NCBI GenBank assembly: GCA_017847835.1
Contig: JAGASH010000008.1
Location: 186,001 to 250,000, forward strand
Direction: 5' to 3'
Source: Oscillospiraceae bacterium
GTDB lineage: Bacteria; Bacillota; Clostridia; Oscillospirales; Ruminococcaceae
Length of the DNA: 64,000 nucleotides
Each line of letters starts with the position of its first letter. The stretch's first letter is position 1. Positions 35,537 to 43,994 of the stretch are shown here, in pieces. The translations under genes were made by a program, and so were the position numbers. Below the pieces are notes generated by a model. The model saw only the letters and a program-made list of their open reading frames with translations, searched no databases and had not been told where the DNA came from.

Positions 35537-35585
35537 AAAAATAAGTATTAGTTAAATTTTCTTTTCATCATTCGGGGGTAATCAA

Positions 35586-37526
35586 ATGTCAAAAATAACC
35601 AAGAAAATATTATCAATTGTCACGGTTGCATTGGTAATAATGGTTGCAATAGTAGTAACGGTAAGCGTACTTGTGTCGAAAACCCACAGCGACCAGGTTT
35701 TGGTTTCGCAGACTTCCGTGGGAGTGGGAGTGCTGGAAAACGACGTAACGGTACAGATTGACCGCTTAAAGGGAATAGCTCTTTCGTGGGGCGGTGAAGG
35801 CGTAGATTACTCTGCGCTGACGGGGAAAAATCTCGATAAAGTGACAAAGCGCTGGGAGGAGTCGAAGACCTCTGAGTATGATTTTGCGTGTATCTGCGAT
35901 TTGGGAGGACAGATTATCTGGAAATCCGACAACTACAATCTTGCTTCATCGCGGATAAACGACGTTATCGAGGGCGAGCCGATAAGCGGTATTTTCACGG
36001 ACGAAAATGTCGAGCTTTCCGTGCAGTATATGGGACCCATTACATTCAACGACACGGGCGAAATTGTCGGAATGATACTTATGGGAATGGATTTGCGCGA
36101 GTTTGGCTATCTCGACAGCGTAAAAACTCAGACAGGCTCGGAGGTTTCGCTGTTTTCGGGAAGCAAACGCTATTCGACAACGATTGCTGATGAAACGGGA
36201 GCGCGCGCTGTTGATACGCAAATGGAGGATAATGTCGCAAAGACGGTACTTCAGGACGGAAATCTGTATATCGGACAAGCCGTGATTTTGGGACAAAACC
36301 ACTTTGTAAATTATCAGCCGATGAAAGACTATGACGGAAACATTGTCGGCGCGTATTTTTCGGGAATGTCCTCGGCAAGCTCCGACGCATCGTTCAGAAA
36401 TATGGTGTTAATTTCGTCGCTTTTGTCGGTTGCGGTTTTAGTTGTCGTAGACCTGATATTGATGTTCTTCACGAAAAAGCTTGTCGGAAAGCCGATTTTG
36501 GAGTCAAACAGAATAGCCGAGGAAATGCGCACGGGACAGCTTTCAACTCCCGACTCAACGTTTAATTTCGGCAATGATGAAATCGGTCAGTTTGCGAGAA
36601 AGCTGGAGGAAGCAAAGCACACACTCCGCGATTACATAGGCGACATTTCGCGCTTGCTTTCGATGATGGCGGGCGGAGATTTTTCGGGAGAGCCGAGCCG
36701 CGAGTATATTGGCGATTTTGAGCAGATTGACAAATCGTTCAAGCAAATCAGAAGCAATCTTAGCGAGATAATCCGACACATTTCGTCGTCTGCGGACAGC
36801 GTGAGAAACGGAGCAGAGCAGATGTCCGACGGCACGATGAAGCTTGCCGAGGGCACGTCAAAGCAGGCTGCGTCGATTGAAACGCTTGCGGACGCGATTG
36901 ACAAGATATCCGAGCAAATCCGGTTCAACACGGAAAATGCCGAGAAAGCGGATAATCTGTCAAAGGTGACAGCCGACAGGATAACAAATCAAGACAGAGA
37001 AATCAAGAATATGTTGTCAGCAATGGAGGAGATTAAAAATCGTTCAAATCAGATTAGCGTGATAATCAAGACGATTGAGGACATAGCTTTCCAGACGAAC
37101 ATATTGTCGCTGAATGCTGCGATTGAAGCGGCGCGAGCGGGACAGGCAGGAAAGGGCTTTGCGGTAGTAGCGGACGAGGTAAGAAATCTTGCGTCGAAGT
37201 CTGCCGAGGCTGCAAGCAATACAAACGCGCTTATTACGGCAACGATTGACGCTGTGAATAACGGAGCGGAGATTGCGGCGCGGACGGCGGCTGCGATGAC
37301 GGAGGTAAAGAGTTTTTCAGAGCAGACGGCGGAGTACATTTCGAGGATATCGGAAGCGTCGGCGGTACAGTCGGAGAGTGTGCGTAGAGTTGAAGAGGAC
37401 ACGGACCAAATTCGCGCGGTAACGGAGCAGAACAGCTCGACGGCGGAGGAGTCAGCGGCGTCGTGCGAGGAATTGACAGGTATGTCTGCGATATTGCACA
37501 ACGAGGTATCGAAGTTGAAGGCATAA
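35586..37526 (+). CDS. Methyl-accepting chemotaxis protein with Cache sensor
   Basis: Order of parts in 646 residues: TM1 (8-30), an extracellular double-Cache type sensor (about 35-265, ending with [20 protein letters not shown]), TM2 (273-295), HAMP (about 297-350), and the signalling coiled coil. The tip is [26 protein letters not shown], broken only by the helix turn. No C-terminal CheR pentapeptide is present. It would feed the flagellar chemotaxis system; the ligand is unknown. A repeat element begins 23 bases after the stop. Confidence 0.93.
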   Translation: MSKITKKILSIVTVALVIMVAIVVTVSVLVSKTHSDQVLVSQTSVGVGVLENDVTVQIDRLKGIALSWGGEGVDYSALTGKNLDKVTKRWEESKTSEYDFACICDLGGQIIWKSDNYNLASSRINDVIEGEPISGIFTDENVELSVQYMGPITFNDTGEIVGMILMGMDLREFGYLDSVKTQTGSEVSLFSGSKRYSTTIADETGARAVDTQMEDNVAKTVLQDGNLYIGQAVILGQNHFVNYQPMKDYDGNIVGAYFSGMSSASSDASFRNMVLISSLLSVAVLVVVDLILMFFTKKLVGKPILESNRIAEEMRTGQLSTPDSTFNFGNDEIGQFARKLEEAKHTLRDYIGDISRLLSMMAGGDFSGEPSREYIGDFEQIDKSFKQIRSNLSEIIRHISSSADSVRNGAEQMSDGTMKLAEGTSKQAASIETLADAIDKISEQIRFNTENAEKADNLSKVTADRITNQDREIKNMLSAMEEIKNRSNQISVIIKTIEDIAFQTNILSLNAAIEAARAGQAGKGFAVVADEVRNLASKSAEAASNTNALITATIDAVNNGAEIAARTAAAMTEVKSFSEQTAEYISRISEASAVQSESVRRVEEDTDQIRAVTEQNSSTAEESAASCEELTGMSAILHNEVSKLKA

Positions 37527-37548
37527 TTTTTCGCAAAGCCTCACTTGA

Positions 37549-37775
37549 GCACCGCGAAGCGAAAAAAGTCTTTTTGAAAGTCCAGAAAACTTTTTCTTCA
37601 GAAAAAGTTTTTTGGTCGCCGAAGGCACTCGGCGCGAAGTGCCGATACTCGCGGCGAAGCCGCGCTACTGGAGCGAAGCGACAAAAACGCGTTCAAAAGC
37701 GCTAAAGGGGTTTGGGGGAAAACAAGAGTTTTCCCCCAAGCGTTTTCGTTGGCTAAACGCCAACGAAAACGCAAG
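37549..37775 (+). repeat. Multi-hairpin 3' repeat element, copy A
   Basis: Parts in order: GCGAAGCGAAAAAAGTC lead-in; hairpin AAAACTTTTTC-TTCA-GAAAAAGTTTT; CGGCGC-GAA-GTGCCG; GCGGC-GAA-GCCGC; AGCGCTAAAGGGG; hairpin GGGGGAAAAC-AAGA-GTTTTCCCCC; and a 14-bp hairpin GCGTTTTCGTTGGC-TAAAC-GCCAACGAAAACGC. It follows the chemoreceptor gene in sense orientation and may supply its terminator. Related to 53803, 54110 and 56827. Confidence 0.85.
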
Positions 37776-37784
37776 GAAACGCAC

Positions 37785-37811
37785 AAAAAAGCCGCCAAAT
37801 CAGGCGGCTTT
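37785..37811 (-). terminator. Terminator of the lepA-hemW operon
   Basis: On the minus strand AAAGCCGCC / GGCGGCTTT (9-bp stem, 6-base loop) with six T. Confidence 0.85.
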
Positions 37812-37814
37812 AAA

Positions 37815-38852
37815 TTATCCCAAAATCGCGGCGATAATCTGATTAGAAACGAGGAACCCTTTCGGTGTAAGCGAAACCCTTCCCTTCTCAACCCGAAAAT
37901 ACTCCCGCGGAATAAGCCGAAGCCGCTTTTCAATGCGCTCGTCGAGCGGAATTCCCTCGCGAAGCCGCAGCCCGAGCAGGATTTTTTCCTCGTATTTGTC
38001 AGGATTTTCGTCGGTGACAATCTCCCGCTGAACGGGATTTTCGATAAATTCCTCGAGATTTCCCGTCACAGCAAACCGCTTTCCATTATAATAGGAGTGC
38101 GCGGCGGGACCTATTCCGACATACTGCTCAGCGCGCCAGTAAATCAGATTGTGGCGGCTCTCAAAGCCGTTTTTCGCGAAATTGCTGATTTCATATTGAG
38201 AAAAACCGCGCTTTTCAAGCTGTTCAACAGCCGCGAGATAAAGTTCAGCCTGCCCGTCCTCATCGGGGATTTCGGGCGGATTTTTGCCAAACGGGGTGTT
38301 CGGTTCAATTTTGAGGAGATACGCGGAAACGTGCGTTATCGGGAGCGCGCAAAGCCCGTCAATCGTCTGTTCAAGCGACTTCACGGTCTGCCTCGGTACA
38401 CCCAGCATAATGTCCGCCGAGATGTTCTCAAACCCGAGCGAGTGCGCGAGCAAAATCGCTTTTTTCGCGCTTTCCGTTCCGTGAAGCCGTCCGAGCGCTT
38501 TCAGTTCGTTCTCGTCAAGCGACTGCACGCCGAACGACAGCCGATTTACACCCGCGTTTTTGAGCTCCGCGAGAACCTTCTCGTTGACAACATCGGGGTT
38601 GCACTCCACGGTAATTTCCGCGTTCTCGGGATAATCGACCTCGCGCAGAATTTCCGCGATTTTCCCCGAAATCAGCGCGGGAGTTCCCCCGCCAAAATAA
38701 ACCGTGTCGAATTTGACGGGATAACGTGCGAGATTTCTGAGAACAGCCTCCGCAAACTTTTCGCTTTTCTCGCGGGAAAATTTCTCGGAGTAAAAGTCGC
38801 AGTACGGGCACTTTCGCACGCAAAACGGAACGTGAATATAAAGTCCGAGCAT
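37815..38852 (-). CDS. hemW: Heme chaperone HemW (coproporphyrinogen oxidase-like radical SAM)
   Basis: The start MLGLYIHVPFCVRKCPYCDF holds the radical SAM CxxxCxxC and the family motif. FGGGTPALIS, VECNPD and GVNRLSFGVQSL follow. The 345 residues lack the extra N-terminal part of true HemN, and the pairing with lepA is typical of HemW, which carries heme rather than oxidising coproporphyrinogen. The start is ATG 38852, one base after the lepA stop; the frame is open further upstream, but that part overlaps lepA. Confidence 0.9.
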   Translation of the reverse strand: MLGLYIHVPFCVRKCPYCDFYSEKFSREKSEKFAEAVLRNLARYPVKFDTVYFGGGTPALISGKIAEILREVDYPENAEITVECNPDVVNEKVLAELKNAGVNRLSFGVQSLDENELKALGRLHGTESAKKAILLAHSLGFENISADIMLGVPRQTVKSLEQTIDGLCALPITHVSAYLLKIEPNTPFGKNPPEIPDEDGQAELYLAAVEQLEKRGFSQYEISNFAKNGFESRHNLIYWRAEQYVGIGPAAHSYYNGKRFAVTGNLEEFIENPVQREIVTDENPDKYEEKILLGLRLREGIPLDERIEKRLRLIPREYFRVEKGRVSLTPKGFLVSNQIIAAILG

Positions 38853-38853
38853 A

Positions 38854-40671
38854 TCAATCGTCGTCCAGTTTAAGCACAGCCATAAACGCTTCCTGCGGTA
38901 CTTCAACCGTGCCGAATTGCCGCATACGCTTCTTGCCCTCTTTTTGCTTTTCGAGAAGCTTCTTCTTTCGCGTGATATCACCACCGTAGCACTTTGCGAG
39001 AACGTCCTTGCGAAGCGCCTTGATAGTTTCGCGCGCGATGATTTTACCGCCGACGCAAGCCTGAATAGGAATTTCAAAGAGCTGCCGCGGGATATTTTCC
39101 TTGAGCTTTTCAGCCATTTTGCGCGCGCGCTCGTATGCTCTGTCCGCGAAAACGATAAACGAAAGCGCGTCGATGACCTCTCCGTTTAGCATTATATCAA
39201 GCTTGACGAGCTTTGACGGCGCAAATCCAATCATCTCGTAGTCATAGCTTGCATAACCGCGTGTGCGGGACTTCAGCGCGTCGAAAAAGTCGTAGATGAT
39301 TTCGTTGAGCGGGAGCTCATAGTGCAAATCCACGCGCTTCTCGTCGATATATTTCATATCCTTGAACACACCGCGCCTGTTTTGACAAAGCTCCATAATC
39401 GCTCCGACATATTCCGACGGGGAGTAGACGTGCGCGTTGACCATAGGCTCATAGCTCTGCGCGATAAGCGTGATGTCGGGGTAATTTGTCGGGTTGTCAA
39501 TCATTCTGACAGTACCGTCCGTCATTTCGATTTTATAGACAACTGAGGGCGCTGTTGTGATGATATCGAGGTTATACTCGCGCTCAATTCTCTCCTGAAT
39601 AATCTCCATGTGGAGCAGCCCGAGAAAACCGCAGCGGAAGCCAAATCCGAGCGCAACCGAGCTTTCCGGCTCGAATGACAGCGAAGCGTCGTTGAGCTGA
39701 AGTTTGTCGAGAGCGTCGCGTAAATCGGGATATTTTGCACCGTCTGCGGGATAGATACCGCTGAAGACCATCGGGTTGACCTCGCGATAACCCGGCAAAG
39801 CCTCGTCGGCGGGATTTTGCGCGTTTGTGACGGTATCGCCGACCTTTGTATCGCCGATAGACTTAATCGAAGCGGTGATATAGCCGACCTCGCCTGCTTT
39901 CAGTCCGCTTGCGGGAACAAGCTCCGTTGCACCCATATAACCCGTTTCAACAACGGTAAATTCTGCTCCCGAAGCCATCATACGGATTTTATCACCCGGC
40001 TTCACGCAGCCCTCTTTCACGCGGACATAAACGATAACACCCTTGTAGCTGTCATAAACGCCGTCGAAAATCAGTGCTTTGAGCGGCGCTTCGATATCGC
40101 CCTTCGGCGCGGGAATTTTGTTTACGATTTCCTCCATAACCGCGTGGATATTGATACCCATTTTCGCGGAAATTTCGGGTGCGTCGAGAGCCTCGATACC
40201 GATAACGTTTTCGATTTCCTCTTTAACTTCCTGCGGTCGCGCGCTCGGCAAATCGATTTTGTTCACCACAGGCACAACTTCGAGGTCGTTTTCGACGGCA
40301 AGATAAGTGTTTGCGAGAGTCTGCGCCTCGATACCCTGTGAAGCGTCCACGATAAGGACAGCACCCTCGCAAGCCACAAGCGACCGTGAAACCTCATAGT
40401 TAAAGTCAACGTGACCGGGGGTATCGATAAGGTTGAAGATATAGTCCTCACCGTTGTCCGCGTGATATTTAAGTCGAACGGCGCGCGCTTTTATGGTAAT
40501 TCCGCGCTCGCGCTCGATATCCATATTATCGAGAAGCTGCTCCTCCATATCGCGGAGAGCCACGGTTTCGGTCTGCTCCAAAATCCTGTCGGCAAGCGTG
40601 GATTTTCCGTGGTCGATGTGCGCGATAATACAGAAATTTCTTATATTATCCAGGTAACTTTTCTCTGCCAT
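38854..40671 (-). CDS. lepA: Translation elongation factor 4 (LepA)
   Basis: This ribosome-dependent GTPase has G1 [13 protein letters not shown]3 DTPGHVDF, G4 NKID, EF-G-like domains II, III and V, and the LepA-specific C-terminal domain ending [15 protein letters not shown]. The 605 residues are the normal length. The preceding gene (a membrane protein) ends 18 bases upstream and hemW starts one base after, so the three probably form an operon. Confidence 0.97.
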   Translation of the reverse strand: MAEKSYLDNIRNFCIIAHIDHGKSTLADRILEQTETVALRDMEEQLLDNMDIERERGITIKARAVRLKYHADNGEDYIFNLIDTPGHVDFNYEVSRSLVACEGAVLIVDASQGIEAQTLANTYLAVENDLEVVPVVNKIDLPSARPQEVKEEIENVIGIEALDAPEISAKMGINIHAVMEEIVNKIPAPKGDIEAPLKALIFDGVYDSYKGVIVYVRVKEGCVKPGDKIRMMASGAEFTVVETGYMGATELVPASGLKAGEVGYITASIKSIGDTKVGDTVTNAQNPADEALPGYREVNPMVFSGIYPADGAKYPDLRDALDKLQLNDASLSFEPESSVALGFGFRCGFLGLLHMEIIQERIEREYNLDIITTAPSVVYKIEMTDGTVRMIDNPTNYPDITLIAQSYEPMVNAHVYSPSEYVGAIMELCQNRRGVFKDMKYIDEKRVDLHYELPLNEIIYDFFDALKSRTRGYASYDYEMIGFAPSKLVKLDIMLNGEVIDALSFIVFADRAYERARKMAEKLKENIPRQLFEIPIQACVGGKIIARETIKALRKDVLAKCYGGDITRKKKLLEKQKEGKKRMRQFGTVEVPQEAFMAVLKLDDD

Positions 40672-40689
40672 AAATTTTCCCTTCCGTTG

Positions 40690-41304
40690 TTATATATCTT
40701 CGTTATATTCCGCGTCGAGGTGCCATTCGATTTTTTCAAGATTTTTGAGGAAATCGGCTTCGGTTTCCCACGACGGGAGCTCAAAGCTCTTGTATCGCTC
40801 ATTTTTGAGCAATTGTCGAACGACATAGAGGTCGTTTTTGCGTTTAGTTGCGCTTTCCTTAAATTCACGCAGCGGTGCAAAAACGCCATACTCACCCTCC
40901 AGCCGATAGAGCACAAACTCCCCGAATTGATAAACGTTCAGCCCGTTTGAAGAAATCAGCGTCTTGACAACGGTTTTCTCCATAACCACTGGCGTTTCGT
41001 TGAGGGTAAAAATCGCGAGGGGGTTGTCCTTGATATGGGAGTTGTCGTGCTCCGAGGCAACATTTTTGTGCTTGGTTTCGTCATAGACATAATCACCCGT
41101 GAAAACGTAATAGTGGCTTGACGGGTTCTGATAGCACTGAACGACGACAAATTTTTCATCACCGTTTTCCTTGTAGTAAACGGTATCCTTCGGCTCGTAG
41201 AAAATGCCGATAACAAATTTGATAGCAAAGATAAAAATTCCTGTCGATACCAGCACAATGAGCAGCGGCAGGCATTTTAAAAACGCCGATTTGAATTTAG
41301 ACAT
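40690..41304 (-). CDS. Membrane-anchored protein of unknown function
   Basis: The 204 residues have one membrane helix (about 12-35) and an extracytoplasmic domain with a tyrosine-rich beta region (VVVQCYQNPSSHYYVFTGDY). No family is recognised. The start is ATG 41304, preceded by GGGTGA and a good promoter; the frame is open further upstream, but that would overlap the divergent promoter region and ylxM. Confidence 0.6.
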   Translation of the reverse strand: MSKFKSAFLKCLPLLIVLVSTGIFIFAIKFVIGIFYEPKDTVYYKENGDEKFVVVQCYQNPSSHYYVFTGDYVYDETKHKNVASEHDNSHIKDNPLAIFTLNETPVVMEKTVVKTLISSNGLNVYQFGEFVLYRLEGEYGVFAPLREFKESATKRKNDLYVVRQLLKNERYKSFELPSWETEADFLKNLEKIEWHLDAEYNEDI

Positions 41305-41337
41305 ACTTTCACCCTGATTTACACAAAATATATTCTT

Positions 41338-41366
41338 ATTATAACATAAAATTTGCGTTTTGTTAA
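41338..41366 (-). promoter_or_regulatory. Sigma-A promoter of the membrane protein-lepA-hemW operon
   Basis: On the minus strand TTAACA, 17 bases, TATAAT. Confidence 0.7.
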
Positions 41367-41397
41367 GCACTTTTTGAAAAAAATCCGAAAATTCCTC

Positions 41398-41426
41398 TTG
41401 ACAAACGGAAAAATATCTGTTATAAT
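41398..41426 (+). promoter_or_regulatory. Sigma-A promoter of ylxM-ffh
   Basis: TTGACA, 17 bases, TATAAT, a consensus promoter 46 bases before ylxM, divergent from the lepA-side promoter. Confidence 0.85.
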
Positions 41427-41471
41427 AACCTTTGTTGGTGTAAGGATAAAAGTATTTACACAGGAGCGCGT

Positions 41472-41813
41472 ATGGACGGAAATTTGGTGCTTTTGCTTGA
41501 TATATACGGAGAGCTGCTCTCGAAAAATCAGCGTGAAGCACTTGATTTGAAGTACAATTCGGACTTGTCGCTGTCGGAAATTGCCGAAGAAATGGGCGGA
41601 ATTTCGCGGCAGTCGGTGAACGAAGCGCAGAAAAACGGCGAGAAACGCTTGCTGGAGCTGGAGAGAGTTCTCGGAAACGCAAAGCGGCTTCTTGCCAACA
41701 AAAAGAGATTGAGCGAGGCGAAAGAGCTTGCGGGGCGGCTTTGCGGGGAATATCCCGACGAGCGTTTCGGGGAACTTTCGGCGCTTCTGGAAGAAATCGA
41801 AAAATCGATGTAA
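41472..41813 (+). CDS. ylxM: Helix-turn-helix protein YlxM (UPF0122)
   Basis: This 113-residue protein has a sigma-70 region 4-like HTH: LDLKYNSDLSLSEIAEEMGG followed by ISRQSVNEAQKNGEKRL. Immediate linkage to ffh is characteristic. YlxM of Streptococcus was reported to modulate the SRP pathway; its role here is inferred from that. Confidence 0.88.
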   Translation: MDGNLVLLLDIYGELLSKNQREALDLKYNSDLSLSEIAEEMGGISRQSVNEAQKNGEKRLLELERVLGNAKRLLANKKRLSEAKELAGRLCGEYPDERFGELSALLEEIEKSM

Positions 41814-41825
41814 GGGGGCTTTGAA

Positions 41826-43181
41826 GTGGCTTTTGAGGGATTGTCGTCAAAATTGAACGCGGTATTCGGTAAGCTGAAGGGTCACGGAAAGCTCACCGAA
41901 AAAGACATAAAGGACGCGATGCGCGAGGTAAGAATGGCGCTTCTGGACGCGGACGTGAGCTTTAAAGTAGCGAAGGATTTCGTGAACAAGGTGAGCGAAA
42001 AAGCGCTGGGAGCGAAGGTTATGGAAAGCCTGACTCCGGCGCAGCAGGTTATCGATATCGTGCGCACGGAGCTTATCGAGCTTATGGGCAATACGACCGC
42101 AAAGCTTGATTTCCCGTCAAAACCGCCGTGCATTATAATGATGTGCGGACTTCAGGGCGCGGGTAAAACCACGCACTGCGCGAAGCTCGCAAAGTGGCTT
42201 ATGGGACAAAACCGCAGACCGCTTCTGGTTGCCTGCGACGTTTACCGTCCCGCGGCTATTGACCAGCTGAAGATTGTCGGTGAAAAGGTCGGCGCACACG
42301 TTTTTGAAGAGGGACAGGGCAATCCCGTGGATATTGCGAAGCACGGCGTTAAATTCGCGAAAGACCAAGGCTTTGACACGGTACTGCTCGATACTGCGGG
42401 CCGTCTGCACATAGACGAAACGCTGATGGACGAGCTGAAAAACATCAAATCGGAAACTCAGCCGAACGAGATTTTGCTTGTTGTTGACTCGATGACGGGA
42501 CAAGACGCGGTAAACGTAGCGCAGAGCTTCAACGACGCGCTTGACATCACGGGCGTAATTCTCACAAAGCTTGACGGTGATACAAGAGGCGGTGCTGCGC
42601 TGACGGTTCTCGCGATAACGGGCAAACCGATAAAATTCGCGGGTATCGGTGAAAAAGCGGACGATATCGAGCCGTTTTACCCCGACAGAATGGCTTCGCG
42701 TATTCTCGGAATGGGCGATGTCCTGACGCTTATCGACAAGGCAAAGGCTTCGTTTGACGAGAAAGAAGCGGAGAAAACCGTCAAAAAGCTTGAAGAAAAC
42801 AAGTTTGATTTGAACGACCTGTACGCTCAGTTTGTGCAGATTGAAAAAATGGGCAGCATCAAAAACCTGCTGAATATGATACCGGGAGTTGCGGGCAAGG
42901 TCAAGGACGAGGACATCGACGAGAAGAAGATGCCTCACACGAAGGCGATTATCACGTCAATGACCAAGCGCGAGCGCGAAAAGCCGTCGATAATCGACGC
43001 GAAGCGAAAGCGCAGAATAGCCGCGGGCTCGGGAACATCGGTTGAGGAGGTAAACCAGCTCCTCCGACAGTTCGAGCAGATGCAGAAGATGATGAAGCAA
43101 ATGGGCTTCACGGGCAAGGGCAAAAAGCGTCGTCTGCCGAAATTCCCGATGAATATGGGCGGCGGATTTCCGGGAATGTGA
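41826..43181 (+). CDS. ffh: Signal recognition particle protein Ffh, GTG start
   Basis: The NG GTPase domain has G1 GLQGAGKTT, DTAGR and TKLDGDTRGG; the Met-rich M domain near the C-terminus (QMQKMMKQMGF) binds signal peptides and SRP RNA. It has 451 residues. GTG at 41826 follows AGGGGG at about 8 bases. It targets nascent membrane proteins to FtsY; the SRP RNA gene is not seen in this window. Confidence 0.97.
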   Translation: MAFEGLSSKLNAVFGKLKGHGKLTEKDIKDAMREVRMALLDADVSFKVAKDFVNKVSEKALGAKVMESLTPAQQVIDIVRTELIELMGNTTAKLDFPSKPPCIIMMCGLQGAGKTTHCAKLAKWLMGQNRRPLLVACDVYRPAAIDQLKIVGEKVGAHVFEEGQGNPVDIAKHGVKFAKDQGFDTVLLDTAGRLHIDETLMDELKNIKSETQPNEILLVVDSMTGQDAVNVAQSFNDALDITGVILTKLDGDTRGGAALTVLAITGKPIKFAGIGEKADDIEPFYPDRMASRILGMGDVLTLIDKAKASFDEKEAEKTVKKLEENKFDLNDLYAQFVQIEKMGSIKNLLNMIPGVAGKVKDEDIDEKKMPHTKAIITSMTKREREKPSIIDAKRKRRIAAGSGTSVEEVNQLLRQFEQMQKMMKQMGFTGKGKKRRLPKFPMNMGGGFPGM

Positions 43182-43192
43182 AAATGATTTTA

Positions 43193-43214
43193 AAATAAGC
43201 ACCCGCTTATTTTT
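43193..43214 (+). terminator. Hairpin between ffh and rpsP
   Basis: AAATAAGC / GCTTATTT perfect stem, ACCC loop, then five T counting the stem end. It may attenuate read-through from ffh into rpsP. Confidence 0.6.
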
Positions 43215-43247
43215 ATAATAATTTACTTTTGAAAGGAGAATAATAAT

Positions 43248-43478
43248 ATGGCAGTAAAAATCAGACTGAGAAGAATGGGCGCAAAGAAGGCACCGTTCTA
43301 TCGTGTAGTTGTTGCTGACTCTCGTTTCCCTCGCGACGGTCGTTTTATCGAGGAAATCGGTTACTATGACCCCACCAAGGAACCCGCAGTTGTAAACATC
43401 GACAAGGAAAAGGCTGAGGACTGGATTAAGAAGGGCGCACAGCCTACCGATACCGTTAAGCGTCTGCTTAAGGGCTAA
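43248..43478 (+). CDS. rpsP: 30S ribosomal protein S16
   Basis: [19 protein letters not shown] and [20 protein letters not shown] are the S16 signature. The 76 residues are slightly short but complete. AAAGGAG precedes the ATG. It sits between ffh and khpA as in many Firmicutes. Confidence 0.97.
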   Translation: MAVKIRLRRMGAKKAPFYRVVVADSRFPRDGRFIEEIGYYDPTKEPAVVNIDKEKAEDWIKKGAQPTDTVKRLLKG

Positions 43479-43560
43479 GCAAAACATTTAGGGAAAAGTT
43501 TTTTGTCGGGGACGGCGCGCGCTGTCCCAAGCATCTAACCCCCGGGAAGGGAAAAAAGCT

Positions 43561-43797
43561 ATGTTAAAAGAACTTCTTATTACAATCGCGACTGCACTTG
43601 TCGAGGACAAGAGCGCTGTTGAGGTAACCGTTGACGCTCCGAATGAGGAGGACGTTGTGGTATATCATCTCCACGTTGGCGCTGACGATATGGGCAGAGT
43701 AATCGGCAAGCAGGGCAGAATTGCCAAGTCTATCCGTACTGTAATGCGTGCGGGTGCCGTTCGCGTAAACGAGAAGATTTCCGTTGAAATCGACTGA
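43561..43797 (+). CDS. khpA: KH-domain RNA-binding protein KhpA
   Basis: This 78-residue single KH domain has the GxxG loop in GRVIGKQGRIAKSIRTV. KhpA partners with KhpB in RNA binding linked to cell elongation and division in Gram-positives. Between rpsP and this gene is an 8-bp GC-rich hairpin (43509-43528). The usual followers rimM and trmD are absent; a terminator ends the operon here. Confidence 0.93.
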   Translation: MLKELLITIATALVEDKSAVEVTVDAPNEEDVVVYHLHVGADDMGRVIGKQGRIAKSIRTVMRAGAVRVNEKISVEID

Positions 43798-43815
43798 TTT
43801 TCGGAAAACAAAACG

Positions 43816-43847
43816 AAATCTCCGTGATTATTTCGCGGAGATTTTTT
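43816..43847 (+). terminator. Terminator of the ylxM-ffh-rpsP-khpA operon
   Basis: AAATCTCCG / CGGAGATTT perfect 9-bp stem with an 11-base loop and six T. Confidence 0.9.
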
Positions 43848-43951
43848 GTCTGCCGATAACCCCCTCATCTGCTTTGTCAACCGTCTTACGGCAGGCACAA
43901 AGCCTAGCCGCAAGACGGTTTCCTCGCATCTGAGGGGTTCTCGACAGACAA
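43846..43951 (-). repeat. Structured RNA-like element after secA, copy 2
   Basis: On the minus strand TTGTCTGTCGA / TCGGCAGACAA closes the element. CCCCTCA / TGAGGGG is the next helix, then the same internal-loop sequences as copy 1 (CAGATGCGA...GAAAC facing GTTGA...AAGCAGATG), and an apical stem with CGGCTAGGCTTTGTG and CCTGCCG. Helices differ in sequence from copy 1 but pair in both; loops are conserved. It lies between the secA terminator and the convergent khpA terminator. Confidence 0.8.
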
Positions 43952-43962
43952 TTCAGAAAATG

Positions 43963-43990
43963 AAATGCCGTGTTTTTAAGCACGGCATTT
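43963..43990 (-). terminator. Terminator of secA
   Basis: AAATGCCGTG / CACGGCATTT, a perfect 10-bp stem with an 8-base loop, followed on the minus strand by TTTTC and further T. Confidence 0.8.
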
Positions 43991-43994
43991 CTGA

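Noticed and set aside
37598..38020. Long open frames across repeat elements near 37,600 and in similar spots at 54,000 and 56,800
   Set aside because: They read Arg/Ser/Pro-rich sequence from hairpin-rich repeats, have no ribosome site, and appear wherever the repeat does.
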